The position numbers and the translations under genes were made by a program. The notes under the pieces are model-generated. The model was given only the letters and a program-made list of their open reading frames with translations, was not told where the DNA came from and searched no databases. Shown here in pieces: positions 24,681 to 34,205 of a stretch of 64,000 nt of DNA. Within the stretch, counting starts at the first letter, position 1; each line of letters begins with the position of its first letter. Origin of the DNA: Burkholderia lata (lineage in GTDB: Bacteria > Pseudomonadota > Gammaproteobacteria > Burkholderiales > Burkholderiaceae); the NCBI RefSeq assembly GCF_000012945.1, contig NC_007511.1, forward strand, positions 372,001 through 436,000. Direction: 5' to 3'.

Positions 24681-26006
24681 TTACGCAGTGCGTGCTGCGT
24701 GCGGCAACGTGTCGACCGTCTTGCGGGGCGCGCCCGCATCGTCGATGCTCACGCGGCGCGAGATCAGCCACACGCACAGCGACGACACGATCGCGGCGCT
24801 CGTGTACTGGAGCGCGAGCGGCCACCATTGCGGCGCGGTGTTCTGCGCGATGATGGTCGCGACGAGCGGCGTGAGGCCGCCGGCGAGCGCGCCGCACACC
24901 TGGTACGCGATCGAGATCGCCGTGTAGCGGATGCGTGCGACGAAGATGCCGCTGACGAAGCCCGCGACCACCGAGTAGTAGCCCGATTCCGCGAGCGTCG
25001 CGAGACCGACGCCGACCGTGATCGACAGCGGCGTGCCCATGTGCACGAGCGGCAGCATCACGAACGGGACGATCGCGGCCCATGCGCCGGTGATCAGCAG
25101 CACGCGCGTGGTGCCGAAGCGCTGCGCGAGGAACGCGGCCGCGAGTTGCACCACGAACTGCAGCACGGCGACGATCGTCATGCAATGCAGCACCATCGAC
25201 CGGTCGAGCGACAGGAACTGCGTCGCGTAGCTGATCATGAAGATGTTGCTGAAATACACGCCGGCGATGCCGTACACGTTTGCACCGATCGCGAGCAGCA
25301 GCAGCGGCCAGTACTTGAGCGCTTCGCGCAGCGGTTTTTGCGCGATGTTGCCGCTCTTCTTGATTTCCTCGAACTCGGGAGACTCGGACACGCTCGCGCG
25401 GATCACGAAGCCGACGATCAGCAGGACGGAACTCGCGAGGAACGGCACGCGCCAGCCCCAGCTCATCATGTCTTCCTTCGACAGCGTGCTGATCGCACCG
25501 AACGCGAGCATCGACAGGATCAGGCCGCTTGCGCTGCCGAGCTGTGCGAACGATGCGAAGAACGTGCGCTTGCCTTCCGGCGCATGCTCGCCGGCGAGCA
25601 GCACCGCGCCGCCCCATTCGCCGCCGACCGCGATGCCTTGCAGCACACGCATCAGCACGAGCAGGATCGGTGCGATCACGCCGGCTTGCGCATGAGTCGG
25701 CAGCAGGCCGATCGCGACGGTCGACACGGCCATCAGCATCAGCGTCGCGAGCAGCGAACGCTTGCGGCCGAAGCGGTCGCCGAGGTAGCCGAACATCACG
25801 CCGCCGAGCGGCCGCGCGAAGAAACCGACCGCGAACGAGCCGAATGACGCGAGCAGGCTGATGAAGCGGTTTTCGCCGGGGAAGAACAGCGGCCCGAACA
25901 CGATGGCGGCGGCGGTCGCGTAGCTATAGAAGTCGTACCACTCGATCGTGGTGCCGACGAACGACGCGAGCGCCGCCCGCTTGGGTTGCTTGACGGAAGT
26001 CCCCAT
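24681..26006 (-). CDS. MFS transporter, metabolite:H+ symporter (MHS) family
   Basis: A 441-residue permease with 12 predicted spans. It opens with [21 protein letters not shown] and has the motif [14 protein letters not shown] and [18 protein letters not shown], all typical of the MHS family (citrate/proline-betaine/shikimate importers). The gene starts 54 bp after the ureohydrolase gene on the same strand, so the pair is probably an operon and the solute is likely a guanidino acid or agmatine. That substrate is inference from context only. Confidence 0.87.
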   Translation of the reverse strand: MGTSVKQPKRAALASFVGTTIEWYDFYSYATAAAIVFGPLFFPGENRFISLLASFGSFAVGFFARPLGGVMFGYLGDRFGRKRSLLATLMLMAVSTVAIGLLPTHAQAGVIAPILLVLMRVLQGIAVGGEWGGAVLLAGEHAPEGKRTFFASFAQLGSASGLILSMLAFGAISTLSKEDMMSWGWRVPFLASSVLLIVGFVIRASVSESPEFEEIKKSGNIAQKPLREALKYWPLLLLAIGANVYGIAGVYFSNIFMISYATQFLSLDRSMVLHCMTIVAVLQFVVQLAAAFLAQRFGTTRVLLITGAWAAIVPFVMLPLVHMGTPLSITVGVGLATLAESGYYSVVAGFVSGIFVARIRYTAISIAYQVCGALAGGLTPLVATIIAQNTAPQWWPLALQYTSAAIVSSLCVWLISRRVSIDDAGAPRKTVDTLPHAARTA

Positions 26007-26060
26007 CTTTATGTGTGCTCCTCTGAATCCTCTGATTTGGAATAGGTGGCGGCGCGGGGA

Positions 26061-27017
26061 TCAGTCGCGGTAGGCGACGCCCGGCAGCACGCACAGCAGC
26101 TCGTACGCGAGGTTCGCGCCGAGCAGCGCCGTGGTGCCGAACGGGTCGTACGGCGGCGCGACTTCGACGAGATCGCAGCCGACGATGTTCAGCCCCTTCG
26201 CGCCGCGGATGATCTCGAGTGCCTGCGGCACCGTGAGGCCCGCGATTTCCGGCGTGCCGGTACCCGGCGCGTAGGCCGGGTCGATGCCGTCGATGTCGAA
26301 GCTGATGTAGACGGGTGTGTCGCCGACGCGCGCGCGCACTTCTTCCATCAGCGGCGCGAGCGACTTGTTCCAGCATTCCTCCGCCTGGACGACGCGGAAG
26401 CCCTGCTCGCGGCACCAGTCGAAATCCTCGGCCGCGTAGCCGGTGCCGCGCAGGCCGATCTGCGTGACCTTGTCGCCGTGCAGCAGGCCTTCCTCGACCG
26501 CGCGGCGGAACGGCGTGCCGTGCGCGATCTTTTCACCCATCATCGTGTCGTTCACGTCGGCGTGTGCATCGACGTGGATCAATGCAACCTTGCCGTGCTT
26601 GCGGTGGATCGCGCGCAGGATCGGCAGCGCGATCGTGTGGTCGCCGCCGAGCGTGATCGGCTTGCAGTCGTGTTCGAGGATCGCGTCGTACGCGGCTTCG
26701 ATGCGCGCGATGGAATCGTGCAGGTTGTACGGATTGATCGCGACGTCGCCGATGTCGGCGATCTGCAGCGAATCGAACGGCGCGGCGCGCGTCGCCATGT
26801 TGTACGGGCGCAGCAGCACGGATTCGGTGCGGATCTGGCGCGGGCCGAAGCGCGCGCCGGTGCGGTTGGACGTGCCGAGATCGAACGGCACGCCGACGAA
26901 ACAGGCGTCGAGGCCTTCGGCGCTCGCCACGTGCGGCAGGCGCATCATCGTCGCGATGCCGCCGCAGCGCGGCATTTCATTGCCGCCGAGCGGCTGGAAA
27001 TGGGTGTGGTCGTTCAT
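26061..27017 (-). CDS. Agmatinase-family ureohydrolase, guanidinobutyrase-like
   Basis: A 318-residue manganese enzyme of the arginase/agmatinase family that removes urea from a guanidino compound. Metal motifs are LGGDHTIALP, HVDAHADVND and SFDIDGIDPAYAPGTGTPE. Length and running sequence (QPLGGNEMPRCGGIATMMRLP, VGVPFDLGTSNRTGARFGP) resemble Pseudomonas guanidinobutyrase GbuA as I recall it more than classic SpeB. A divergent LysR regulator, as with gbuR/gpuR, supports 4-guanidinobutyrate or 3-guanidinopropionate as substrate. The start MNDHTHF at 27017 fits the family length. Confidence 0.85.
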   Translation of the reverse strand: MNDHTHFQPLGGNEMPRCGGIATMMRLPHVASAEGLDACFVGVPFDLGTSNRTGARFGPRQIRTESVLLRPYNMATRAAPFDSLQIADIGDVAINPYNLHDSIARIEAAYDAILEHDCKPITLGGDHTIALPILRAIHRKHGKVALIHVDAHADVNDTMMGEKIAHGTPFRRAVEEGLLHGDKVTQIGLRGTGYAAEDFDWCREQGFRVVQAEECWNKSLAPLMEEVRARVGDTPVYISFDIDGIDPAYAPGTGTPEIAGLTVPQALEIIRGAKGLNIVGCDLVEVAPPYDPFGTTALLGANLAYELLCVLPGVAYRD

Positions 27018-27120
27018 GGGCTGTCTCTTCCGATGTGGGGTTGCCGTATCATGCGACGCGGCTTGGCGCACAGTTTTACGCGCTCCGCCGGGAAAGAAGA
27101 ATGCGAAGATATCGACGTAA

Positions 27121-27140
27121 ACATCGATTTTCATCGATGT
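27121..27140. promoter_or_regulatory. Candidate operator for the LysR regulator
   Basis: A perfect inverted repeat ACATCGAT-TTTC-ATCGATGT lies 10 bp upstream of the LysR gene in the 133-bp divergent gap. Symmetric sites in this position usually bind the LysR protein itself. Confidence 0.5.
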
Positions 27141-27150
27141 ATGGAAGGGG

Positions 27151-28068
27151 ATGAACGTGCTGGGGAATCTGTCGACCCTCGATCTGCGGCTGATCCGCGT
27201 GTTTCTCGCGGTCACGGACGCGGGCGGCGTATCGGCCGCGCAGGCCGTGCTGAACGTCGGGCAGTCGACGATCAGCGCGCAGCTGTCGTCGCTCGAGACG
27301 CGGCTCGGCTACCGGCTCTGCGAGCGCGGCCGCAGCGGTTTCCGGCTCACGCCGAAGGGCGAGCGCTTTCACGCGATGAGCCGCAAGCTGCTGGCCGCGC
27401 TCGACGAATTCGGGATGGCGGCGCGGCACATGGACCGCCAGCTGGTCGGCACGCTGCACATCGGCCTGATCGGCCATACGCCGGTGAGCCAGAACGCGCG
27501 GATCGCCGAGGCGATCGCCGCGTTCCGCACCCGCGACGAGGCCGTGCGTTTCTCGATCTCCGTGCGTGCGCCGGGCGATCTCGAGGAGAAGCTGCTGAGC
27601 GACGAGATCCAGATCGCGGTCGGCTATTTCTGGCACCGGGTGCCGACGCTGCACTACACACCGCTGTTCATCGAGCGCCAGGTCGCCTACTGCGGCCGCG
27701 GCCATCCGCTGTTCGACGGCGCCGGTGCGCTGACGCCGGCCGACGTCGCGGGCTTCGAATGGGCGTGGCGCTCGTATCCGCTACCCGAAGCGCAGATGTC
27801 GACGACGCCCGACCGCGTGACCGCGACCGCCGACAACATGGAGGCCGTCGCGCTGCTGATCCTGTCCGGCCACCACCTCGGCTATCTGCCGCAGCACTTC
27901 GCGGCGCCGTACGTCGCGCAGGGGCTGCTCACGCCGCTCAATCCGGAGCAATTGCGCTACGACGTGACGTTCCACATGGTCGTCGCGCGCAATGGGCGCG
28001 GCAATCCGCTCGTGGAAGCGTTTCTCGAGGATCTCGAACGCGCGCACCAGCCGCCCGACATCGCTTAA
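27151..28068 (+). CDS. LysR-type regulator of the divergent ureohydrolase locus
   Basis: A 305-residue LysR protein. The helix-turn-helix spans about residues 25-46 (GGVSAAQAVLNVGQSTISAQL) and is followed by LGYRLCERGRSGFRLTPKGE. The C-terminal substrate-binding fold follows. The ATG at 27151 has a GGAAGGGG tract directly upstream. Divergence from the ureohydrolase gene indicates it controls that gene and itself, probably with the guanidino substrate as inducer; the palindrome at 27121-27140 is the likely site. Confidence 0.87.
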   Translation: MNVLGNLSTLDLRLIRVFLAVTDAGGVSAAQAVLNVGQSTISAQLSSLETRLGYRLCERGRSGFRLTPKGERFHAMSRKLLAALDEFGMAARHMDRQLVGTLHIGLIGHTPVSQNARIAEAIAAFRTRDEAVRFSISVRAPGDLEEKLLSDEIQIAVGYFWHRVPTLHYTPLFIERQVAYCGRGHPLFDGAGALTPADVAGFEWAWRSYPLPEAQMSTTPDRVTATADNMEAVALLILSGHHLGYLPQHFAAPYVAQGLLTPLNPEQLRYDVTFHMVVARNGRGNPLVEAFLEDLERAHQPPDIA

Positions 28069-28198
28069 GCCGCCGGGCTCAACAATGTGAACGAATGTTG
28101 CGCCGGCGCGGCCCGCCCGACGCTGTCCACATCGATCGGCGTCGAAGTGATGGATCGGACGCCGGGTTCGGCTTGCGTGCGCCGTCCGCCCGCTCGCA

Positions 28199-28663
28199 TC
28201 ACGGCACCGGCAACCCCGCGTCGTGCTTGACCTCGCGCAGCGACAGCGCGGATTCGATCGACGTCACGCCCGGCAGCATCCGCAGCGATTCGCGCAGGAA
28301 CGTGCCGTAGTCGTCGAGGTCGCGCGCGACCACCTGCAACAGATAGTCGGCCGTGCCCGCCACGTTGTGGCACGCCAGGATCCGCTCGATGCCGAGCACC
28401 TCCCGCTCGAAGCGGTCGGCGGTCTTGCGGTCGTGTGTCGCGAACCGCACGAGCACGAATGCGACGACACCGAACCCCAGCGCCTGGCGCGACAACTGCG
28501 CGCGGTAGCGCTCGATGTAGCCGTCGTTTTCGAGACGCTTCAGGCGCCGCGCGCACGGGGTCTCGGAGAGGCCCACGGTGTCGGCGAGACGGGCGATCGG
28601 CAGGCGGCCGTCTCGCTGCACCGCGGCAAGGATGGCGCGGTCGGTTTTGTCGAGTTCGGTCAT
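28199..28663 (-). CDS. Lrp/AsnC-family transcriptional regulator
   Basis: A 154-residue Lrp-type protein with an N-terminal helix-turn-helix (LDKTDRAILAAVQRDGRLP, then ARLADTVGLSETPCARRLKRLE) and a C-terminal RAM ligand-binding domain. It is divergent from a LysE exporter gene across 134 bp, the common arrangement in which an amino acid binding the regulator induces its own export. The gap of 130 bp to the preceding LysR gene holds nothing recognisable. Confidence 0.88.
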   Translation of the reverse strand: MTELDKTDRAILAAVQRDGRLPIARLADTVGLSETPCARRLKRLENDGYIERYRAQLSRQALGFGVVAFVLVRFATHDRKTADRFEREVLGIERILACHNVAGTADYLLQVVARDLDDYGTFLRESLRMLPGVTSIESALSLREVKHDAGLPVP

Positions 28664-28797
28664 GTTGGCGGATTCCTGGTGCGGATTAGGTGATTGTGGC
28701 GGATTCCCCTAAGGATCGCCAATCCTGAACCAAATATGGCCAATAATCCCTCGCACCCTGGCGGCAACATATCGTCGTAAGAGGACAGGGGCAGACC

Positions 28798-29424
28798 ATG
28801 ATTTCCACGCATTTGCTGTTGATTTATCTCGCCGCGCTGGCGGCCATCTATGCGGTGCCGGGGCCGGACATGGCGCTGGTGCTGCAGACCAGCATCGGCC
28901 GCGGCGTGCGGCCGGGGATGGCGGCCGCCGCCGGCCTGTCGCTCGCGCGCACCGCGCACGTGACGCTGTCCGCCTGCGGCGTCGCGGCGCTGATCCGCAG
29001 CGCGCCGTGGCTGTATGAAGTGATCCGCTACGGCGGCGCGCTCTATCTCGCCTATGTCGCGATCCAGGTGTTCCGTTCGCCCGTGTTCGCGCTCGGCGAT
29101 GGCGACGCGGCAGCGACGGCGGGCGAGCTGCGCCAGTCGTTCGTGAAGGGCCTGCTCACCAACCTGCTGAACCCGAAGGCGCTGCTGTTCTGCTCGGTGC
29201 TGCTGCCGCAGTTTGTGCGCCCCGAGGCCGGGCCGGTCGTGCTGCAGATGTTCGAGCTGGGCGCGCTGCTGGTGGCGGCCGGCGTGTGCTTCGACCTCGC
29301 GTGCGTGTTCGGTGCGTCGCGGATCGCCGCGTGGATGCGCGCGCATCCGCTCGCACAGACGATGCAGCGCTGGACGTTTTCCGCGGCGCTGATCGGCTTC
29401 GCGCTGCGCCTGTCGATGGACTGA
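28798..29424 (+). CDS. LysE/RhtB-family amino-acid exporter
   Basis: A 208-residue inner-membrane protein with about six hydrophobic segments and the family opening YAVPGPDMALVLQTSIGRG. Also present are LGGALYLAY-like YGGALYLAYVAIQVF and GLLTNLLNPKALLFCSVLLPQF. It should export an amino acid or homoserine-type metabolite. The divergent Lrp-family gene is the likely regulator. The 248 bp after it, before the sedolisin gene, show no gene. Confidence 0.87.
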   Translation: MISTHLLLIYLAALAAIYAVPGPDMALVLQTSIGRGVRPGMAAAAGLSLARTAHVTLSACGVAALIRSAPWLYEVIRYGGALYLAYVAIQVFRSPVFALGDGDAAATAGELRQSFVKGLLTNLLNPKALLFCSVLLPQFVRPEAGPVVLQMFELGALLVAAGVCFDLACVFGASRIAAWMRAHPLAQTMQRWTFSAALIGFALRLSMD

Positions 29425-29672
29425 GTGCCGACGCGGCGTCGCGCCGGCGCAAGTCGCGCGGCGCGTCGCCGCACCGGATGACGGCCGCGCGCAACGCCGG
29501 CCCGCGTGTGCGCCCCGTCGCAGAAGGGCGTGCGCGCAAATCGTCTGACTGTTCTAAACTCCCTGTTACTTCGCGCTGCGCGAACCCGACCGACCGAACG
29601 GAACCGTCTCCCGCCGGCCCTGTCCGATTTCCTGGCTGTTCCGTGCAACGCGGTACCAAGGAGGGTCTGAAC

Positions 29673-31289
29673 ATGGCAAGGCATCTTCACGCCGACCGTG
29701 AACCCCGAATCGTCGCCGAGTCCAAGTGCCTCGGCCCGTGCGATCCGGCAGAACGCATCCACGTCACGATCATGTTGCGGCGGCAGGAAGAAGGGCAACT
29801 CGATACGCTGCTTCACCAGCTCGCCACCGGCGACGCGCAAGCGAAACCGGTGTCGCGTGCCACCTTCGCGCAACGCTTTTCCGCCAATCCCGACGATATT
29901 CGCAAGGCCGAGGACTTCGCGCGTCGTCACCAGCTGACGATCGATCGCGTCGATCCCGTTGAAAGCGTCGTCGTGCTGTCCGGCACGATCCAGCAGTTCG
30001 AAGCGGCGTTCGGCGTCAAGCTCGAGCGCTTCGAGCATCAGTCGATCGGCCAGTATCGCGGCCGCTCCGGCCCGATCGCGCTGCCCGACGATCTCGGCGA
30101 CGCCGTCACGGCCGTGCTCGGCCTCGACAGCCGTCCGCAGGCGCGGCCGCATTTCCGGCTGCGTCCGCCGTTCAAGCCCGCGCGCGGCGGCGCGGCGGGC
30201 GTCACGTTCACCCCGATCCAGCTGGCATCGCTGTACGGCTTCCCGGCCGGCGACGGCGCAGGGCAGTGCATCGCGATCATCGAACTCGGCGGCGGCTACC
30301 GCGCGGCCGACATCCAGCAGTATTTCCGCGGGCTCGGCATCACGACGCCGCCGACGCTCGTCGACGTGAACGTCGGCACCGGCCGCAACACGCCGACCGG
30401 CGACCCGAGCGGCCCGGACGGCGAAGTCGCGCTCGACATCGAGATCGCCGGCGCGATTGCACCAGCCGCGAAGATCGCCGTGTACTTCGCGGCGAACAGC
30501 GACGCGGGCTTCATCCAGGCCGTCAACGCGGCCGTCAGCGATACGACCAACAAGCCGTCGGTGATCTCGATCAGCTGGGGCGGCCCGGAAGCGATCTGGC
30601 AGACGCAGTCCGCGCAGGCGTTCAACCGCGTGTTGCAGGCGGCGGCCGCGCAGGGCATCACGGTGTGCGCGGCATCCGGCGACAGCGGCTCGGGCGACGG
30701 GCTGCAGGACGGCGCCGATCATGTCGATTTCCCCGCGTCGAGCCCGTACGTGCTCGGTTGCGGCGGCACGCAGCTCGACGCGCTGCCCGGGCAGGGCATC
30801 CGCAGCGAAGTCACGTGGAACGACGAGGCGGCCGGCGGCGGCGCGGGCGGGGGCGGCGTCAGCACGCTGTTCGACCTGCCGGCGTGGCAGCAGGGGCTCA
30901 CCGTCGCGCGCGCCGACGGCAGCAGCGCACCGCTCGCGAAGCGCGGCGTGCCGGACGTTGCCGGCGACGCGTCGCCGCAGACGGGCTACGAAGTGTCGAT
31001 CGCGGGCACGGCCACGGTGATGGGCGGCACGAGCGCGGTCGCACCGCTGTGGGCCGCGCTGATCGCGCGGATCAATGCGGCGGCGAGTGCGGCGGCGGGC
31101 GCAGCGGGCGGTGCGACCGCCGGCTGGGTCAACCCGGTGCTCTACAAGAATCCGGGCGCGCTGCGCGACATCACGCAGGGCTCGAACGGCACGTATGCGG
31201 CCGCGCAGGGCTGGGATGCGTGCACGGGCCTCGGCAGCCCGAACGGCGCGCAGCTCGCCGCGATCCTGACGCGCAAGCCGTCGAGCTGA
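29673..31289 (+). CDS. Sedolisin-type acid serine peptidase (family S53, kumamolisin-like)
   Basis: A 538-residue S53 peptidase. Residues from about 10 to 165 form the activation pro-domain. The catalytic set is Glu251 and Asp255 in DGEVALDIEIAG, Asp337 in AASGDSGSGDG and Ser454 in GGTSAVAPLW. Spacings of 4 and 86 from the glutamate equal those of kumamolisin (E78, D82, D164), and the serine is 203 away instead of 200. The C-terminal DACTGLGSPNG is the usual calcium-site region. AAGGAGG lies eight bases before the ATG at 29673. There is no signal peptide, so export, if any, is by another route. These enzymes work at acid pH. Confidence 0.92.
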   Translation: MARHLHADREPRIVAESKCLGPCDPAERIHVTIMLRRQEEGQLDTLLHQLATGDAQAKPVSRATFAQRFSANPDDIRKAEDFARRHQLTIDRVDPVESVVVLSGTIQQFEAAFGVKLERFEHQSIGQYRGRSGPIALPDDLGDAVTAVLGLDSRPQARPHFRLRPPFKPARGGAAGVTFTPIQLASLYGFPAGDGAGQCIAIIELGGGYRAADIQQYFRGLGITTPPTLVDVNVGTGRNTPTGDPSGPDGEVALDIEIAGAIAPAAKIAVYFAANSDAGFIQAVNAAVSDTTNKPSVISISWGGPEAIWQTQSAQAFNRVLQAAAAQGITVCAASGDSGSGDGLQDGADHVDFPASSPYVLGCGGTQLDALPGQGIRSEVTWNDEAAGGGAGGGGVSTLFDLPAWQQGLTVARADGSSAPLAKRGVPDVAGDASPQTGYEVSIAGTATVMGGTSAVAPLWAALIARINAAASAAAGAAGGATAGWVNPVLYKNPGALRDITQGSNGTYAAAQGWDACTGLGSPNGAQLAAILTRKPSS

Positions 31290-31364
31290 CGGCCGCGGTA
31301 CACGTCTTTCCGTGTGGCGCGGGCGTCCTGTCCGCGCCTTTTTCTCACCTCCAGGAGCAGCACG

Positions 31365-33041
31365 ATGGGCATCGATTCCGCATCCTCCGGCGGCGTGTAT
31401 CCGCTGCATCACGGCGACCACAATTCGCATGGCGTGCCGCCGACCGTCAGTCCGGTCGCGCTCAGCCACGGCCGCGACCAGCCGTTCTTCGATCCGGTCG
31501 CGTACGGCAATGGCCCCGACGATTCGGTGACCGACACGACCGAGGCGGCCGCGATCACGCATCACACGATCCTGATCGACGGGAAGCGCATCGCCTACAC
31601 GGCGACGGCCGGCCACCTCGTGACGGTCGATCCGAGCAGTTCGCAGCCGGCCGCGAAGCTCTTCTACGTCGCGTTCACGGCCGACGGCGCGAAGGAAGAA
31701 ACGCGACCCGTGACGTTCTTCTACAACGGCGGGCCGGGCTCGTCGTCGGTGTTCGTGCTGCTGGGCTCGTTCGCGCCGAAGCGCATCAAGACGTCGATGC
31801 CGGGCTTCACGCCGCCCGCGCCGTACCAGATGGAAGACAACCCGGACAGCATGATCGACCACAGCGACCTGGTGTTCATCAACCCGGTCGGCACCGGTTA
31901 CTCGGCAGCCGTCGCGCCGAACAAGAATCGCAACTTCTGGGGCGTCGACCAGGATGCCGATTCGCTGAAGCAGTTCATCAAGCGCTACCTGACGAAGAAC
32001 AACCGCTGGAATTCGCCGAAGTACCTGTTCGGCGAATCGTACGGCACGGCACGCAGCTGCGTGCTCGCGTACAAGCTGCACGAGGACGGTGTCGACCTGA
32101 ACGGCGTCACGCTGCAATCGTCGATCCTCGACTACCGGCAGGCCGGCAACCCGGTCGGCGCGCTGCCGACCGCGGCGGCCGATGCGTGGTATCACAAGAA
32201 GCTCGGTGTCACGCCGGCGCCGACCGATCTCGGCGCGTTCGTCGAGGAAGTCGCGCAGTTCTCGCGCACCGACTACCTGAACGCATTGCGCACGGTCCCG
32301 CATGCGGACCCGGCCGCCGTGCAGAAGCTGTCGCAATACACGGGCATCGATACGGCGACGCTGCAATCGTGGAGTCTGAACATCGCCGGCTACGACACGC
32401 GCGGCAATTCGCTGTTCCTGACGACGCTGCTGCATGCGCAGGGGCTCGCGCTCGGCTCGTACGACGGCCGCGTGACCGGGATCTCGTCGGGCATCGCCGG
32501 CAAGATCGACCCGAACTCGGGCGGCAACGATCCGACGATGACGGCCGTGACGGGTGTCTATACGGCGATGTGGAACAGTTACCTGAACGAACAGCTGAAG
32601 TTCACGTCGAATTCCGCGTTCACCGACCTGAACGACCAGGCGTTCCAGAACTGGGATTTCAGCCACATCGACCCGACCGGCGCGCAGCAGGGCATCGATG
32701 CGCAGGGGAACGTGATCCTCTACACGGCCGGCGATCTCGCCGCGGTGATGGCGCTGAATGTCGACCTGAAGGTGCTGTCGGCGAACGGCTTCTACGATTT
32801 CGTCACGCCGTTCTACCAGACCGTGATCGACCTGCAGCAGATGCCGCTCGAGGATCAGAAGGTGCGGCAGAACCTGTCCGCGCGTTTCTACCCGTCGGGG
32901 CACATGGTGTATCTCGATGGCGGCTCACGCACCGCGCTCAAGCGCGATCTCGCGGCGATGTACGACGCGACGGTCAGCGATACGGGTGCGCGAATGCGGA
33001 TTCGTGCGCTGCAGGCGACGAAGACGGGCGGGCACGCGTAG
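31365..33041 (+). CDS. Serine carboxypeptidase-like protein (family S10)
   Basis: A 558-residue alpha/beta-hydrolase-fold peptidase of family S10. It has FYNGGPGSSSVF at about 119-130 (oxyanion and substrate-binding loop), the nucleophile Ser225 in FGESYGTAR, Asp478 in GFYDFVTPFY and His513 in PSGHMVYLDGG. Such enzymes remove C-terminal residues at acid pH. No signal peptide is visible. It begins 75 bp after the sedolisin gene with GGAG upstream, so endo- and exopeptidase are probably cotranscribed and may act on the same material. Bacterial S10 proteins are much less studied than eukaryotic ones. Confidence 0.9.
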   Translation: MGIDSASSGGVYPLHHGDHNSHGVPPTVSPVALSHGRDQPFFDPVAYGNGPDDSVTDTTEAAAITHHTILIDGKRIAYTATAGHLVTVDPSSSQPAAKLFYVAFTADGAKEETRPVTFFYNGGPGSSSVFVLLGSFAPKRIKTSMPGFTPPAPYQMEDNPDSMIDHSDLVFINPVGTGYSAAVAPNKNRNFWGVDQDADSLKQFIKRYLTKNNRWNSPKYLFGESYGTARSCVLAYKLHEDGVDLNGVTLQSSILDYRQAGNPVGALPTAAADAWYHKKLGVTPAPTDLGAFVEEVAQFSRTDYLNALRTVPHADPAAVQKLSQYTGIDTATLQSWSLNIAGYDTRGNSLFLTTLLHAQGLALGSYDGRVTGISSGIAGKIDPNSGGNDPTMTAVTGVYTAMWNSYLNEQLKFTSNSAFTDLNDQAFQNWDFSHIDPTGAQQGIDAQGNVILYTAGDLAAVMALNVDLKVLSANGFYDFVTPFYQTVIDLQQMPLEDQKVRQNLSARFYPSGHMVYLDGGSRTALKRDLAAMYDATVSDTGARMRIRALQATKTGGHA

Positions 33042-33057
33042 CATACCTGTCGGCAGT

Positions 33058-33091
33058 ACGCCGCGCGCAGCCGTTGCGGTGCGCGCGGCGT
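33058..33091. terminator. Hairpin between the S10 peptidase gene and nadE
   Basis: A 12-bp perfect stem ACGCCGCGCGCA/TGCGCGCGGCGT with a 10-base loop followed by GTTCTTT. It lies between two convergent genes and probably terminates the peptidase transcript. Confidence 0.6.
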
Positions 33092-33115
33092 GTTCTTTCA
33101 GACTGGGCGGCCGGC

Positions 33116-33964
33116 TTATGCAGTCGGCCAGTCGAACATCGTGTACGGCAGCGCGCGCTTGTGGCGCGACGCGTCGTAGAAGCGCAGCACCGTTTCGTAC
33201 ACGTTGTCGGCAACGGGTTTGCCTTCGAGGAAATCGTCGATCTCGTCGTAGCTCACGCCGTACGCGTGCTCGTCGGGGCGCAGCGGGCGCAGTTCCTCGA
33301 GGTCGGCCGTCGGCACCTTCATCACGATCAGTTCCTCGCCGCCGAGCGCACGGGCCACCGCGCGCACGCGACGCTTGTTCAGCCCCGCGAGCGGCAGGAT
33401 GTCCGCGCCGCCGTCACCGAACTTCGTGAAGAAACCCATCAGCGACTCGGCCGCATGATCGGTGCCGATCACGATGCCGCGCCGTGCGCCGGCCACCGCA
33501 TACTGCGCGATCATGCGCTCGCGCGCCTTGATGTTGCCGTGCACGAAGTCCTGCTGCGCCGGCGTCTCGAACGCATGGCCGGATGCGGCCAGCGCGCCGA
33601 GCATCGCGTCGGCGGCCGGCTTCACGTTGACGGTCAGTTCCTCGTCCGCGCGGACGAACGCGAGCGCGCGCTGTGCATCGGCTTCGTCGTTCTGCACGCC
33701 GTTCGGCAAGCGCATCGCAACGAAGCGCGCATCGTAGCCGTCGGCGCGCAGCTTTTCGACCGACAGTTGCGCGAGCCGGCCGGCCGTCGACGAATCGACG
33801 CCGCCGCTGATGCCGAGCACGTAGGTCCGCAGGCCGGTCGAACGAAGGTATTGCGCGAGGAACTCGACGCGGCGGGCAATCTCGGCCTCGGCGTCGAATT
33901 CCGACGCGACGTTCAGTTCGGCAATGATCGCGCGTTGGCGGCTGGCGTAATCGGCGGATGTCAT
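33116..33964 (-). CDS. nadE: Ammonia-dependent NAD+ synthetase
   Basis: A 282-residue N-type ATP pyrophosphatase that amidates nicotinic acid adenine dinucleotide to NAD+. The P-loop SGGVDSS is at residues 53-59, followed by [38 protein letters not shown] and [13 protein letters not shown] are the diagnostic inner motifs. The lack of a glutaminase domain and the E. coli-like length show it uses free ammonia. It is a stand-alone gene. Confidence 0.94.
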   Translation of the reverse strand: MTSADYASRQRAIIAELNVASEFDAEAEIARRVEFLAQYLRSTGLRTYVLGISGGVDSSTAGRLAQLSVEKLRADGYDARFVAMRLPNGVQNDEADAQRALAFVRADEELTVNVKPAADAMLGALAASGHAFETPAQQDFVHGNIKARERMIAQYAVAGARRGIVIGTDHAAESLMGFFTKFGDGGADILPLAGLNKRRVRAVARALGGEELIVMKVPTADLEELRPLRPDEHAYGVSYDEIDDFLEGKPVADNVYETVLRFYDASRHKRALPYTMFDWPTA

Positions 33965-34205
33965 GAAGGGAGTTCCGGAACGAAATCAAGGCGCCCATCA
34001 TAAGCGCAATCGCGGCGCGGCGCCGCGCCGGGCGTGCGATCCGGCGATTTCGCGTTGCTTCGACGAGACGGCCGCATCGCCGTGGTGCACGGTGCGCCGG
34101 GCGGGTGCATCGATGCCGCGTAACGGGCGTTCGCGCAGCCGGTATGCGATGCGCGTGGCGGCCGGCGTGCCTGCAGCCGCACGACCGCGCACACGGGCGG
34201 GTGCG

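Noticed and set aside
28664..28797. Weak dyads (TTAGG...CCTAA, GGCC repeats) between the Lrp and LysE genes
   Set aside because: An Lrp site is expected here, but the arms are short and no single motif stands out enough to annotate.
29052..32903. Very long open frame on the minus strand (1283 codons) opposite the LysE and peptidase genes
   Set aside because: High GC removes stop codons from the antisense frame. Its Arg/Ala/His-rich content has no domain, while the plus strand encodes clear peptidases.
30266..34003. 1245-codon plus-strand frame overlapping both peptidase genes and nadE
   Set aside because: It is an out-of-frame shadow dominated by Arg, and crosses three well-supported genes.
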